Source of the DNA: DASVDE01 sp036381235
Lineage (GTDB): Bacteria; Actinomycetota; Thermoleophilia; Solirubrobacterales; 70-9
Assembly: GCA_036381235.1 (NCBI GenBank)
Contig: DASVDE010000016.1
Location: forward strand, 24,897 to 88,896
Length of the DNA: 64,000 nucleotides
Direction: 5' to 3'
Numbering within the stretch: the stretch's first letter is position 1; each line of letters begins with the position of its first letter. Shown here piece after piece: positions 34,005-41,898 of the stretch. Below the pieces are notes generated by a model. That model searched no databases. It had not been told where the DNA came from and worked only from the letters and a program-made list of their open reading frames with translations. A program made the translations under genes and the position numbers.

Positions 34005-34010
34005 TAGACT
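34005..34010 (+). promoter_or_regulatory. -10-like hexamer for eno
   Basis: TAGACT ends 9 bases before the GTG of eno. No convincing -35 is seen at the usual distance. Confidence 0.4.
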
Positions 34011-34019
34011 GCCGCACCC

Positions 34020-35315
34020 GTGAGCGCCATCGCCTCCATCCACGCGCGGCAGATCCTCGACTCGCGCGGCAATCCCACCGTCGAGGTCGAGGTTGCGCTC
34101 GAGTCTGGCGCAAAGGGCCTGGCGGCGGTTCCCTCGGGTGCCTCGACTGGGGAATTCGAGGCGGTCGAGCTGCGCGACGGAGGCGATGCCTGGGTCGGCA
34201 AGGGGGTCTCACGCGCGGTTGCCAACGTCAACGGTGAGATCGCATCGGCGCTGACCGGCGCCCGCGCCGCTGAGCAGAGCGGCCTCGACGAGACGATGAT
34301 CGAGCTGGACGGCACCCCGAACAAGGGCCGCCTCGGCGCCAATGCGATCCTCGGCGTCTCCCTGGCCGCCGCCAAGGCTGCCGCAGCGGACTCCGATCAG
34401 CCGCTCTACCGCTATCTGGCAGAGCTCTACGGGGGAGGGGAGCCGACCCTGCTGCCGGTGCCGATGATGAACGTCCTCAACGGCGGCGCCCACGCCGACA
34501 ACTCGGTCGACTTCCAGGAGTTCATGGTGGTGCCGGCTGGTGCGGGCAGCTTCGCCGAGTGCCTGCGAGTCGGGACCGAGGTCTTCCACGCACTGAAGAA
34601 GAGCCTCGCCGCCCAGGGCCTCTCGACGGCGGTCGGCGACGAGGGCGGGTTCGCGCCGAACCTCGACTCGAACGAGGCCGCGCTGCAGGCGGTGCTGGCT
34701 GGGGTCGAGGCGGCGGGGTATGAGCCCGGCTCCGATGTCTTCATTGCGTTGGACCCCGCCACCAGTGAGGTCTTCGAGGGCGGCGCCTACGTACTGGAGC
34801 ACGAAGGGCGAACCCTCTCCTCGGAGGAGATGGCCTCCTACTGGGAGGACGCATGCTCGCGCTACCCGATCGTCTCGATCGAGGACGGCATGGATGAGGA
34901 GGACTGGGACGGCTGGAAGCTGCTTACCCAGAAGCTGGGGGAGCGGGTGCAACTGGTCGGCGACGACCTCTTCGTCACCAACCCGGAGCGGTTGCGGCGC
35001 GGGATCGATCTCGGGGTGGGCAACTCGATCCTCGTCAAGGTCAACCAGATCGGCACCCTTACCGAGACGCTGGAGGCGATCCGCGTCGCTCGCGATGCGG
35101 GCTACACGGCGGTCATCTCGCACCGCTCCGGCGAGACCGAGGACACGACGATCGCCGATCTGGCGGTCGCCACCGGAGCGGGCCAGATCAAGACCGGGGC
35201 CCCGTCGCGCTCGGATCGCGTCGCCAAGTACAACCGCCTGCTGCGGATCGAAGAGGAGTTGGGCGCCGGAGCTGAGTTCCCGGGCCTGCAGGCGTTCGCC
35301 CAGGCGTCCAGGTAG
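34020..35315 (+). CDS. eno: enolase
   Basis: This encodes 431 residues from GTG 34020. Signatures are ARQILDSRGNPTVEVEV, AVPSGASTGEFEAVELRD, MMNVLNGGAHADNSVDFQEF, the metal site ALDPATSEV, SIEDGMDEEDWDGWK, VGDDLFVTNPERL and the catalytic-lysine region SILVKVNQIGTLTET, ending with SHRSGETEDTTIADLAV. It converts 2-phosphoglycerate to phosphoenolpyruvate. It is followed by the DivIC-like gene after 36 bases, as in many Gram-positive bacteria. Confidence 0.97.
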   Translation: MSAIASIHARQILDSRGNPTVEVEVALESGAKGLAAVPSGASTGEFEAVELRDGGDAWVGKGVSRAVANVNGEIASALTGARAAEQSGLDETMIELDGTPNKGRLGANAILGVSLAAAKAAAADSDQPLYRYLAELYGGGEPTLLPVPMMNVLNGGAHADNSVDFQEFMVVPAGAGSFAECLRVGTEVFHALKKSLAAQGLSTAVGDEGGFAPNLDSNEAALQAVLAGVEAAGYEPGSDVFIALDPATSEVFEGGAYVLEHEGRTLSSEEMASYWEDACSRYPIVSIEDGMDEEDWDGWKLLTQKLGERVQLVGDDLFVTNPERLRRGIDLGVGNSILVKVNQIGTLTETLEAIRVARDAGYTAVISHRSGETEDTTIADLAVATGAGQIKTGAPSRSDRVAKYNRLLRIEEELGAGAEFPGLQAFAQASR

Positions 35316-35351
35316 TGCAGGAAAGCGAGGCTCGGCCGCAAAGGACCGGGC

Positions 35352-35711
35352 ATGGCAGCGAGCGCCTACGCGGGAACCCGAGCCGCCCGGCGCCGCCCGG
35401 CCCCTCGCAGGCGTCCTGCCGCGCGTCGTGGCGCCAGTCGCATCCATTGGGATCGGGTCGGCCGGATCGCTCTGACCCTGGTCCTCGCTGCGGTTCTCTA
35501 CTCCTACCTCAACCCGGTCATCGACTTCGTCAAGACCTATACCGCGACGACGGCGGCCAAGGCCAAGCGGCACGAGTTGCAGGCGGAGAACACCCGCCTC
35601 CACAACCGGATTCAGTCGGCCGACGACCCGATCGTCGTCACTCGCAAGGCGCGCGGTCAGGGCATGATCGCGCCGGGCGAGACCCCGATCGTCGTCCGCG
35701 GCCTACGCTGA
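35352..35711 (+). CDS. septum formation initiator (FtsB/DivIC) family protein
   Basis: This encodes 119 residues. A basic cytoplasmic tail (1-35) is followed by one membrane helix (IALTLVLAAVLYSYL, about 39-53), then a short coiled coil (60-90, KAKRHELQAENTRLHNRI). The conserved end has TRKARGQGMIAPGETPIVV. DivIC/FtsB bridges division proteins at the septum. Gene order eno-divIC supports the assignment. Confidence 0.9.
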   Translation: MAASAYAGTRAARRRPAPRRRPAARRGASRIHWDRVGRIALTLVLAAVLYSYLNPVIDFVKTYTATTAAKAKRHELQAENTRLHNRIQSADDPIVVTRKARGQGMIAPGETPIVVRGLR

Positions 35712-35729
35712 CCCGTTCCGGAGCCCCCG

Positions 35730-38090
35730 GTGATTAGCGCCGGCTCCTACATCCTCAGCGCCGCGGCCCTGGCTGCCGTCGCTCTCTCCATCGGCTTCAG
35801 CGCCGTTTGCCTGCGCCAACGCTTGCTCTCCACCTGGGAAGGCGCCCCGGCCCGTCTTGTCGAGGCCATCGTCGGCATCGCCCTCCTGATCTGGCTCTCC
35901 GAGCTCCTCGGCGTCTTGAATCTCTTCTACGCCTGGACTCTCGTCCTCACATCTCTGGCGCTGGCTGGGGTGCTCGCCTGGCGCCTTCGGGGCAAATCCG
36001 CTTCGCCCGCGGGTGGCAGGGGGGGAGGGGGGTCGAGGACGGACCGTGGCCCGCCCGCAGGGCCCCCCTCCCCCCCTGACAGGACCCGCGGCGCAGCGGC
36101 TATGTCCCTGATCGCGCTGGGCGTCGTCGCCCTCGTCTTCGCCCACTGGGGCTTGACGACCAAAGACGCCCTCGGCCGCGGCATCTTCAACTTCGACTCC
36201 CTCTGGTACCACATGCCCTTCGCGGTGGATATGGTGCAGAGCCATTCGGTCACCGGGCTCCACTACACCGAGACCGTCTTCACGAATTGGTTCTACCCGC
36301 AGAACTCGGAGCTTCTGCACGCGGCTGGGATCGCGCTGACGCAACGCGACACCCTGTCGCTTTTCATCAACTTCGGCTTCCTCGGGCTCGCCTTCCTGGC
36401 CGCCTGGTGCATCGGCAGGCCCTATGGGCGCGGCCACCTCAGCGTTGTCGCCGCAGCGGTGGTCCTCGAATGCCACACCCTCGTCGTGCGCGAGCCCGGG
36501 GCAGCGAAGAACGACCTGATGGCCGCGGCTCTCTTGCTTGCCGCCATTGCGATCCTCGTAAATGCTTGGGTTGCCGACCGTCGCTTCGGAGCCCGAAATT
36601 CGGCGGCCGGCGACGAAAAGCAGCAGGTAAGGGGGGAGTTGCCCGTTGGGTGGCCGCTTGCCGTTGCGGGGTTGGCGGTCGGGCTGGCCGCGGGAACCAA
36701 GTTCACCGTGATGGCGATGGCTGCGGCGTTGAGCCTCACGGTGATCGTGCTGGCGCCCGTCGGGAAGCGGTGGGCGGCCGCGGCTTGTTGGTTCCTGCCG
36801 GCCCTGGCGGGCGGCGGCTTCTGGTACCTGCGCAACCTGGTCGTCGTCGGCAACCCACTGCCCCAGGTGGAGAAGCTGGGGCCGATCGCACTGCCCCATC
36901 CCGAGCGCCTGCAGACCGCCCGCCCCGACTTCTCCGTTGCCCACTACGCGACTGACACGGCCGTCTGGCGCGATTACTTCGGGCCGGGTCTGGACCACGC
37001 CTTCGGGGCCCTCTGGCCGCTGGTGATCGGCGGCGCGATCCTCGGCGCGATGCTCGCCATCTTCCGCTCCTCCAGCCGCACTCCTGGTGAAACGCAAAAA
37101 GCAGCAAATAGATGGTCTTTGCGTTGCACCGGGGACCGGGTGGTGCGCTGGATGGGCGGAGTGGCGCTGTTCGGCATGGTCGCCTACCTCTTCACTCCGC
37201 TCAGCGCCGCCGGCGCCGAGGGGGCGCCGGTCGCCTTTGCGATCAATCTCCGCTTCGCCATCCCCGCCATGCTCATCGGCCTCACTCTGCTTCCCCTTGC
37301 CTCGATTTTTGACGACCGCGACCCCGCAACGGCGACGAAGTCGGCTTTTGCCCCGCTCCCGTGGGGTCAAAGTGGACAGCGGCTTCTGCTGGGTCTCCTG
37401 CTGGTGGTACTCGTCTTCACCGATCGGCCCGATGCCGTGCTGCGGGATCCAGACCGGGTCTTCGCTGTCTTGCTAGCGGTTTTTCTTGTCCTGATCCCTG
37501 CAGGCTTGATCTACGCGCGCAGGCGCGGCGCCTCACTCGCGGCTGTTTCGGCCGGCTTTGCAGCGCTCGCCCTGGCGATCCTCGCAATCGGCTATCCCGT
37601 GCAGCGCAACTACCTTCGCGACCGCTTCGCAAACCAGGACCCCGAGACGAGCATCCCCGGCATGCACCTCGACTCCGCCTACCGCTGGGCACGCGGCCTC
37701 TCCGGCGCGCGCATCGGCCTCGTCGGCACCTCCGCAGGCTTCCTCGAATACGGCTTCTACGGGACCGACCTCTCCAACGAGGTCCGTTACCTCGGCGCCA
37801 AGGGTCCGCATGGCGCCTTCAACGCGATCCCCCACTGCCACTCCTTCCGTGCCGCCGTCAACGCAGCCGACCTCGACTACCTGGTCACCGCCCCCTTCCT
37901 CAACTTCATCCACGCCGACGAACCGATCCCCTCGCCCGAGTCAGTATGGCTCCGCGGGGAGCCGGCGGTAACGCCGATCGATCGCAGTGGCCCAGTGATC
38001 GTCTGGCGCCTGCGGGGCCGCCTCGACCCGTCGGCCTGCGGCCCGGCCAACGCTCCCCTTCGCCACGTTCCGAACGCCCCGTCCAGCTAA
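35730..38090 (+). CDS. large polytopic membrane protein, glycosyltransferase-like (family not certain)
   Basis: This encodes 786 residues from GTG 35730, with about twelve membrane helices. A loop after the second or third helix has GIFNFDSLWYHMPFAVDM and TNWFYPQNSELLHAAG; acidic and aromatic residues there resemble GT-C fold glycosyltransferases, whose first periplasmic loop holds catalytic acids. The C-terminal 150 residues form a soluble domain. Three polar linkers between helices are encoded by inverted repeats (36017-36078, 37086-37130, 37345-37372), giving odd low-complexity insertions such as GGRGGGGSRTDRGPPAG. Substrate unknown. Confidence 0.7.
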   Translation: MISAGSYILSAAALAAVALSIGFSAVCLRQRLLSTWEGAPARLVEAIVGIALLIWLSELLGVLNLFYAWTLVLTSLALAGVLAWRLRGKSASPAGGRGGGGSRTDRGPPAGPPSPPDRTRGAAAMSLIALGVVALVFAHWGLTTKDALGRGIFNFDSLWYHMPFAVDMVQSHSVTGLHYTETVFTNWFYPQNSELLHAAGIALTQRDTLSLFINFGFLGLAFLAAWCIGRPYGRGHLSVVAAAVVLECHTLVVREPGAAKNDLMAAALLLAAIAILVNAWVADRRFGARNSAAGDEKQQVRGELPVGWPLAVAGLAVGLAAGTKFTVMAMAAALSLTVIVLAPVGKRWAAAACWFLPALAGGGFWYLRNLVVVGNPLPQVEKLGPIALPHPERLQTARPDFSVAHYATDTAVWRDYFGPGLDHAFGALWPLVIGGAILGAMLAIFRSSSRTPGETQKAANRWSLRCTGDRVVRWMGGVALFGMVAYLFTPLSAAGAEGAPVAFAINLRFAIPAMLIGLTLLPLASIFDDRDPATATKSAFAPLPWGQSGQRLLLGLLLVVLVFTDRPDAVLRDPDRVFAVLLAVFLVLIPAGLIYARRRGASLAAVSAGFAALALAILAIGYPVQRNYLRDRFANQDPETSIPGMHLDSAYRWARGLSGARIGLVGTSAGFLEYGFYGTDLSNEVRYLGAKGPHGAFNAIPHCHSFRAAVNAADLDYLVTAPFLNFIHADEPIPSPESVWLRGEPAVTPIDRSGPVIVWRLRGRLDPSACGPANAPLRHVPNAPSS
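36017..36078. repeat. in-gene perfect G/C inverted repeat
   Basis: CAGGGGGGGAGGGGGG (36017-36032) and its exact complement (36063-36078) flank 30 bases. The repeat lies in frame and encodes a Gly/Pro/Arg linker of the membrane protein. Confidence 0.85.
37086..37130. repeat. second in-gene inverted repeat
   Basis: GGTGAAACGCAAA (37086-37098) pairs with TTTGCGTTGCACC (37118-37130) with one mismatch. It encodes a polar loop (TPGETQKAANRWSLRCTG) between membrane helices. Confidence 0.7.
37345..37372. repeat. third in-gene inverted repeat
   Basis: CTTTTGCCCC (37345-37354) and GGGGTCAAAG (37363-37372) pair except one mismatch and one G-T. It is again in a polar loop of the same membrane protein. 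Confidence 0.55.
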
Positions 38091-38100
38091 CCTCGGCTCG

Positions 38101-38424
38101 GTGAGCTATCCGGTCGAGAACGCCCTCTTCCAGTGGGAAGAGGGATGGCGAACATTGCAGGGGTTGAGCGACCCTCGCACTCGTCGCCTGGCCGACCGTG
38201 TCGTCGACGCCGTGCGCGAGGAGCTGCGACGGCGGATAGGGCCAACCTTCACCGCGGCCGAGTTGGCCGACCTCTACGGGCGCGGCACGGACTGGTGCCA
38301 GCAGGTGGCTCTCGACGTCGCTCCCGGGGTCGAGACAGACCCGCAGTCGCTCGCCGATGCGGCCTTCTGGATATACCTGCGCGGTGCTCGCGACTTTGCC
38401 GGCGGCCGCCGGTTACTCGTCTGA
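38101..38424 (+). CDS. conserved-looking small protein, function unknown
   Basis: This encodes 107 residues from a GTG, 10 bases after the preceding stop, with TAACCT (38088-38093) ending 7 bases before it. It is helical and soluble; the text VENALFQWEEGWRTLQGL, AAELADLYGRGTDWCQQVALDVAPG and DAAFWIYLRGARDFAGGR has no motif I can assign. Its last 12 bases overlap the end of the opposing gene. Confidence 0.65.
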   Translation: MSYPVENALFQWEEGWRTLQGLSDPRTRRLADRVVDAVREELRRRIGPTFTAAELADLYGRGTDWCQQVALDVAPGVETDPQSLADAAFWIYLRGARDFAGGRRLLV

Positions 38425-39093
38425 GTCGTCGTCGCCGGAGGGGCCTGGTGGCGGACCCGGGCGGCGGATCACGATCTGATCGGGATCGATGCGGACCGTG
38501 ACCTCGTGCTTGCCGGCCCAGTGCTGAGCGTAGATCGGGTTGTCTTTGATCGTCGGGTCCAGCCACAGTCCATAGCCGTCCCGCTCGCCATGGTCGAAGG
38601 TCGCCTCGTACTCGGGGCGTTTCCGGCCGCGTCCGCCGCGCCGCCCCCGGCGTCGCCTGCGACGGGCCTGGCTTTTGCCGTCGCCCTCCTGCTCCCCGCG
38701 TTCCTCGCGGTCACCTTGGCCACCACGGCTCTCTCGGCGTTGCCGCTGCCGGCCTTCTTGACGCCCTCTGCCGGCACGCTCGGCGCCATTTCCCTCGACC
38801 TCATCTTCGCCTTCATCTTCAGAGGGGGCCTCAGCCTCCGCTTCCTCCTCCTCTTCGACTTCCTCTTCCTCCTCCTCGGCGGTAGCCGCCTCGATCTCGG
38901 CCTCGATCTCGTCGCGGAGGTCGATCTCGCCGGAGGTGTCCTCCTCGTCGGCGGTGAGGTCGTGTTGGCTGCGGAACTCGCGCAGCTCAGCGGCGCTGAC
39001 CTCCAGTTGGTGGGCGATCCAGGCGTCGGTGCGGCCCTGGCGCACCCAGGCGCGGATCTGGTTCAGCTGTGGCTTCAGAGAGCGTCGTGCCAT
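38413..39093 (-). CDS. charge-segregated disordered protein with N-terminal helix-turn-helix-like segment
   Basis: This encodes 226 residues. Residues 1-45 (SLKPQLNQIRAWVRQGRTDA, then WIAHQLEVSAAELREF) look like a small DNA-binding helix-turn-helix. Residues about 60-105 are nearly all Glu and Ala (TAEEEEEEVEEEEEAEAEA). Residues 106-160 turn strongly basic (RQEGRQRQRRESRGG, then RRRRRRGRRGGRGRKRP). The C-terminus is a folded-looking domain with YEATFDHGERDGYGLWLDP. Such acidic-then-basic layouts occur in RNA- or DNA-associating proteins. Function unknown. Confidence 0.7.
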   Translation of the reverse strand: MARRSLKPQLNQIRAWVRQGRTDAWIAHQLEVSAAELREFRSQHDLTADEEDTSGEIDLRDEIEAEIEAATAEEEEEEVEEEEEAEAEAPSEDEGEDEVEGNGAERAGRGRQEGRQRQRRESRGGQGDREERGEQEGDGKSQARRRRRRGRRGGRGRKRPEYEATFDHGERDGYGLWLDPTIKDNPIYAQHWAGKHEVTVRIDPDQIVIRRPGPPPGPSGDDDSDE

Positions 39094-39134
39094 CGGCGGG
39101 CGAGTCTATTCAACGGAGGCGTTCGGCTGCCCGC

Positions 39135-39374
39135 TCAGGCCATCAGGAAGGCGAGGGCCTCGAACATCGAAACCACCACCACGATGACCGTGACGGTCAG
39201 GCAGACGGCGAGAATGCTGAACCGCACTTTGCCATCCTGCTCCGTGCGGTCGATGCGGCGGGCCCGCGAGCGGTTCGCGGCGCGGCGCCGCAGCTGCTCG
39301 CGACGACGGCGTTCGAGTGCCGTCTCCTGCTCGAAGGCGGACTCGAACTGGGAGATGCTCTGGCGCATTCGCAT
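39135..39374 (-). CDS. single-pass small membrane protein, function unknown
   Basis: This encodes 79 residues from ATG 39374; ATG 39368 is also possible. A basic amphipathic N-terminal half (QETALERRRREQLRRRAANR) precedes one C-terminal membrane helix (FSILAVCLTVTVIVVVVSMF). It looks tail-anchored with the basic part in the cytoplasm. No family is recognised. Confidence 0.55.
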   Translation of the reverse strand: MRMRQSISQFESAFEQETALERRRREQLRRRAANRSRARRIDRTEQDGKVRFSILAVCLTVTVIVVVVSMFEALAFLMA

Positions 39375-39423
39375 AGTTCGGGGCCCGAAGGCCGGGCGGA
39401 CCGTACCAAAGCAGGACGAGGCG

Positions 39424-39457
39424 ATGTCGTGGGCAAATGTGCGGAACCGCACGACAT
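39424..39457. repeat. inverted repeat after the nuclease gene
   Basis: ATGTCGTG (39424-39431) and CACGACAT (39450-39457) are perfect complements, with TGCGG-AA-CCGCA also possible as an alternative inner hairpin. It lies just past the stop of the minus-strand nuclease gene and may act as its terminator. Confidence 0.45.
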
Positions 39458-39470
39458 GATCGACTGCGGA

Positions 39471-39998
39471 TCAGTTTCCACAAGCGCCCCAAAGACCCCG
39501 GCCGGCACGCGCGGCTCGCAACTCCAGCCGGTGGAAGAGGGGCGCGAAGTGGTCGTTCGGCGGAATCGTCAGCGAGCGCGCCAGTCCACGCCGGATCAGC
39601 ATCGCGTTGACGAACCGTCGGCCCAGATGCACGTAGGCGAGCAGCCTGCCGTAGACGTCGCGCCGCTCGACTCCGAAGACCAGCCGCACTCTCCTTCCCT
39701 CGACCAGGCGGTGGTTGAAGCGCGAGGCCCGCGGGCCGAAGCACTGCACCGGCGCGTCGGGCTTCACCGTCTCGGGCGTGTCGATGCCGATGTAGCGGAC
39801 GTCTTCCGTCTCGTCTCCGATCCGCGCCTCGATCGTGTCGCCGTCCACCGCCCGCAGGACGAAAGCGACGGCGCTCGCCGGCTCGTCACGCTCGCTGCGG
39901 AGCAGCTTGCCGAAATCGGGCCGAGCGATGACGAGCGCGGCCAGCACGAGCAGCACGATGCTGCCGGCTTGACCGCGGATCCAGACGCCTCGCCTCAT
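39471..39998 (-). CDS. thermonuclease (SNase-like) family protein
   Basis: This encodes 175 residues. A signal or membrane anchor is near the N-terminus (GSIVLLVLAALVIARP). The SNase core has VLRAVDGDTIEARIGDETEDVRYIGIDTPE with the calcium-site aspartates, then VYGRLLAYVHLG and NAMLIRRGLARSL. It is expected to be exported and to cut DNA or RNA near the cell surface. A perfect 22-base hairpin separates it from the upstream aldolase gene. Confidence 0.9.
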   Translation of the reverse strand: MRRGVWIRGQAGSIVLLVLAALVIARPDFGKLLRSERDEPASAVAFVLRAVDGDTIEARIGDETEDVRYIGIDTPETVKPDAPVQCFGPRASRFNHRLVEGRRVRLVFGVERRDVYGRLLAYVHLGRRFVNAMLIRRGLARSLTIPPNDHFAPLFHRLELRAARAGRGLWGACGN

Positions 39999-40040
39999 CC
40001 AGGCTTAAGCCGAGAGACGCACGAGTTCTTCCCCGTCCTT

Positions 40041-40091
40041 CCGGGTGTAACGCGTTTGACAGGTAATAGCTGTCAAACGCGTTACACCCGG
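40041..40091. terminator. perfect 22-base hairpin after the aldolase gene
   Basis: Arms 40041-40062 and 40070-40091 are exact complements (first bases CCGGGTGTAACGCGTTTGAC), with a 7-base loop GTAATAG. The hairpin starts 4 bases after the minus-strand aldolase stop. No T-tract follows on either strand, so it may be a non-canonical terminator, an RNA-processing site or a DNA-binding site. Confidence 0.6.
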
Positions 40092-40095
40092 CGGC

Positions 40096-41016
40096 TCACG
40101 GAGTGCGGCGCACGCTGGAGAGCAGCGTCTCCTTGATCTGGCCGATGATCTCCAGCGCGTCGTTCCACTCGCGCTGCCAGACGTTGCGGCCGAAGATCAC
40201 CCCGGAGCCGCCCGCCTCCATCACGTCGCGGGTGTTTTGCAGGACGGTCTCGTCATCGACCTTGGAGCCGCCGGAGAGCACGACGAGCGAGCGTCCGGCC
40301 GACTCCACGCACTGGCGGATCGCCTCCTCCTGGCTGACCTCCATCTCGTTGTATGGAGCCGGGGCGGCCTTGTCCTTGGCGGGATCGATCTTTGGCATGT
40401 TGAGCTTGACCACGTCGGCACCCATCTCCATCGCCATCCGTGCCGCGTAGTCGATCGCGTAGAAGGAGCCGGCGCCGCCCTTGGCGTCGATCGCCTCGCC
40501 ACGTGGGTAGGACCAGACGATCAGCGGCATCCCGTAGCGGTCGCAGTCCTGGCGCACGCTGCGCAGTTGGGCGAGGTCCTCGTCCTGGCGCGGCGACCCC
40601 ACGTACAGCGTGTAGCCGACCGCGTCGGCGCCCAGCCGCACCGCGTCCTCGACGCCGGCGTTGCAGGTCGAGAGGGCCTTTGCGGAGGAGGGGATGTCGG
40701 TCTTGCCGTTGACCTTGAGGATCAGCGGCACCCGGCCGGCATAGTCGGGGTAGTACTTCTCTGCCATCCCGATCTGACAGGCCAGCGCCGAGTAGCCGGC
40801 CTCGGCTGCGAGCCGGAACTGGTAGTCGGGGTCCTTGGAGTCCGGGTTGGGGAAGAAGTCGCGCGGACCGTGCTCGATTCCCTGGTCGATCGGCAACAGC
40901 ATCAGCGTCCCGCTGCCGGGGCCGAACTCGAACAGCAGCCGGTGCAGCCGGGCACGTTTGCCCGGGGGCAGGGTCGCCAGCAGGGACTTCTGCTCGGTCA
41001 GGCTCTTCACTTCCAC
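40096..41016 (-). CDS. class I fructose-bisphosphate aldolase (DhnA/FbaB-like)
   Basis: This encodes 306 residues from GTG 41016, with a strong GAGGAGG ribosome site just upstream. The barrel shows LMLLPIDQGIEHGPRDFF, ADAVGYTLYVGSPRQDEDLA, PLIVWSYPRGEAI, GADVVKLNMPK with the Schiff-base lysine, and SLVVLSGGSKVDDETVL, then SGVIFGRNVWQRE. It cleaves fructose-1,6-bisphosphate in glycolysis or gluconeogenesis. It is divergent from the rhomboid-like gene. Confidence 0.92.
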   Translation of the reverse strand: MEVKSLTEQKSLLATLPPGKRARLHRLLFEFGPGSGTLMLLPIDQGIEHGPRDFFPNPDSKDPDYQFRLAAEAGYSALACQIGMAEKYYPDYAGRVPLILKVNGKTDIPSSAKALSTCNAGVEDAVRLGADAVGYTLYVGSPRQDEDLAQLRSVRQDCDRYGMPLIVWSYPRGEAIDAKGGAGSFYAIDYAARMAMEMGADVVKLNMPKIDPAKDKAAPAPYNEMEVSQEEAIRQCVESAGRSLVVLSGGSKVDDETVLQNTRDVMEAGGSGVIFGRNVWQREWNDALEIIGQIKETLLSSVRRTP

Positions 41017-41107
41017 GCGGTTTCCTCCTCGAAGACGGGTGCGTCCGCAGTATGCCACCGGCGCGAGGTTTCCGGCGGCGGGGAGCGGGGGTTATCCTCG
41101 ACAAACC

Positions 41108-41875
41108 GTGAGTGAGACAGAGCTCAGCGTAATCTGCAAGAACTGCGGCTCTGAGGTCAGCCCCTACGTCACCGAGTGCCCCTACTGCGGGGCTCGGCTG
41201 CGCAAGCGGGCGCCGAAGCTGGAGCGCCGCGGCGACTCCTTCGAGGCGAAGCTCTCCAGGCGCGTCAAGCGCCCGCGCTTCACTCGCCTGCGCGCTCGGG
41301 GTGAGGCAGGCGCCGGGCGGCCTTACGCGACCCTGGCTGCGATTCTCGGCTCCGCCGCGCTGCTGATCGTGCAGAAGGCGAGCGGCGACCCGCTCTCCAC
41401 CTTCGGCGGTCTGGTCGTGCCGTTCGCCGGCGATTGGTGGCGCCTGCTCACCGCCCCCTTCGCCTATGTCGACGTCGGTTATCTGTTCGTCGTCTCCGTC
41501 GCACTGGCGATTTTCGCGATTCCCCTCGAGCGGCGCCTCGGCAGCCTCCCCACCGGCCTGTTGCTGCTCGCCTGCGGTGCCCTGGGGATGCTGGTCGCCG
41601 GAGGCATCGCCGACTCCCGCGGGGACATCGCGGTGATCGCCGGCGGCAACGGGATGGCGCTCGGCGCCGTCGCCGCATGGTTCACGGTCCGCCGTGCCGA
41701 AGCGCACGGCGCGATCGACGACGACTTCGACGCGGTCGGGGTGGCGGTCGCCGCCGCGGTCCTGCTCGCCCTGCCGATCTTCGATTCCACCGCCGACGTC
41801 TTCGCCGGCTTGGTCGGCGGCGCCGTCGGCGCCCTGGCCGGCCTCGCGGCGGCCACTCTGCGCCCCAATCACTGA
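41108..41875 (+). CDS. zinc-ribbon plus rhomboid-like membrane protein, predicted inactive protease
   Basis: This encodes 255 residues from GTG 41108. A zinc ribbon opens the protein (C10, C13, C24 and C27). After a basic linker come about six membrane helices of rhomboid type with the WR loop GDWWRLLTAPFAY (109-121). The catalytic serine motif GxSG reads AGGNGMALG, with N181 at the serine place, and the histidine of the last helix is not found. So it resembles an iRhom-type pseudoprotease. A TATCCT hexamer ends 9 bases before the start. Confidence 0.8.
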   Translation: MSETELSVICKNCGSEVSPYVTECPYCGARLRKRAPKLERRGDSFEAKLSRRVKRPRFTRLRARGEAGAGRPYATLAAILGSAALLIVQKASGDPLSTFGGLVVPFAGDWWRLLTAPFAYVDVGYLFVVSVALAIFAIPLERRLGSLPTGLLLLACGALGMLVAGGIADSRGDIAVIAGGNGMALGAVAAWFTVRRAEAHGAIDDDFDAVGVAVAAAVLLALPIFDSTADVFAGLVGGAVGALAGLAAATLRPNH

Positions 41876-41898
41876 CCAGAACAAGGAGAGACCGACAG

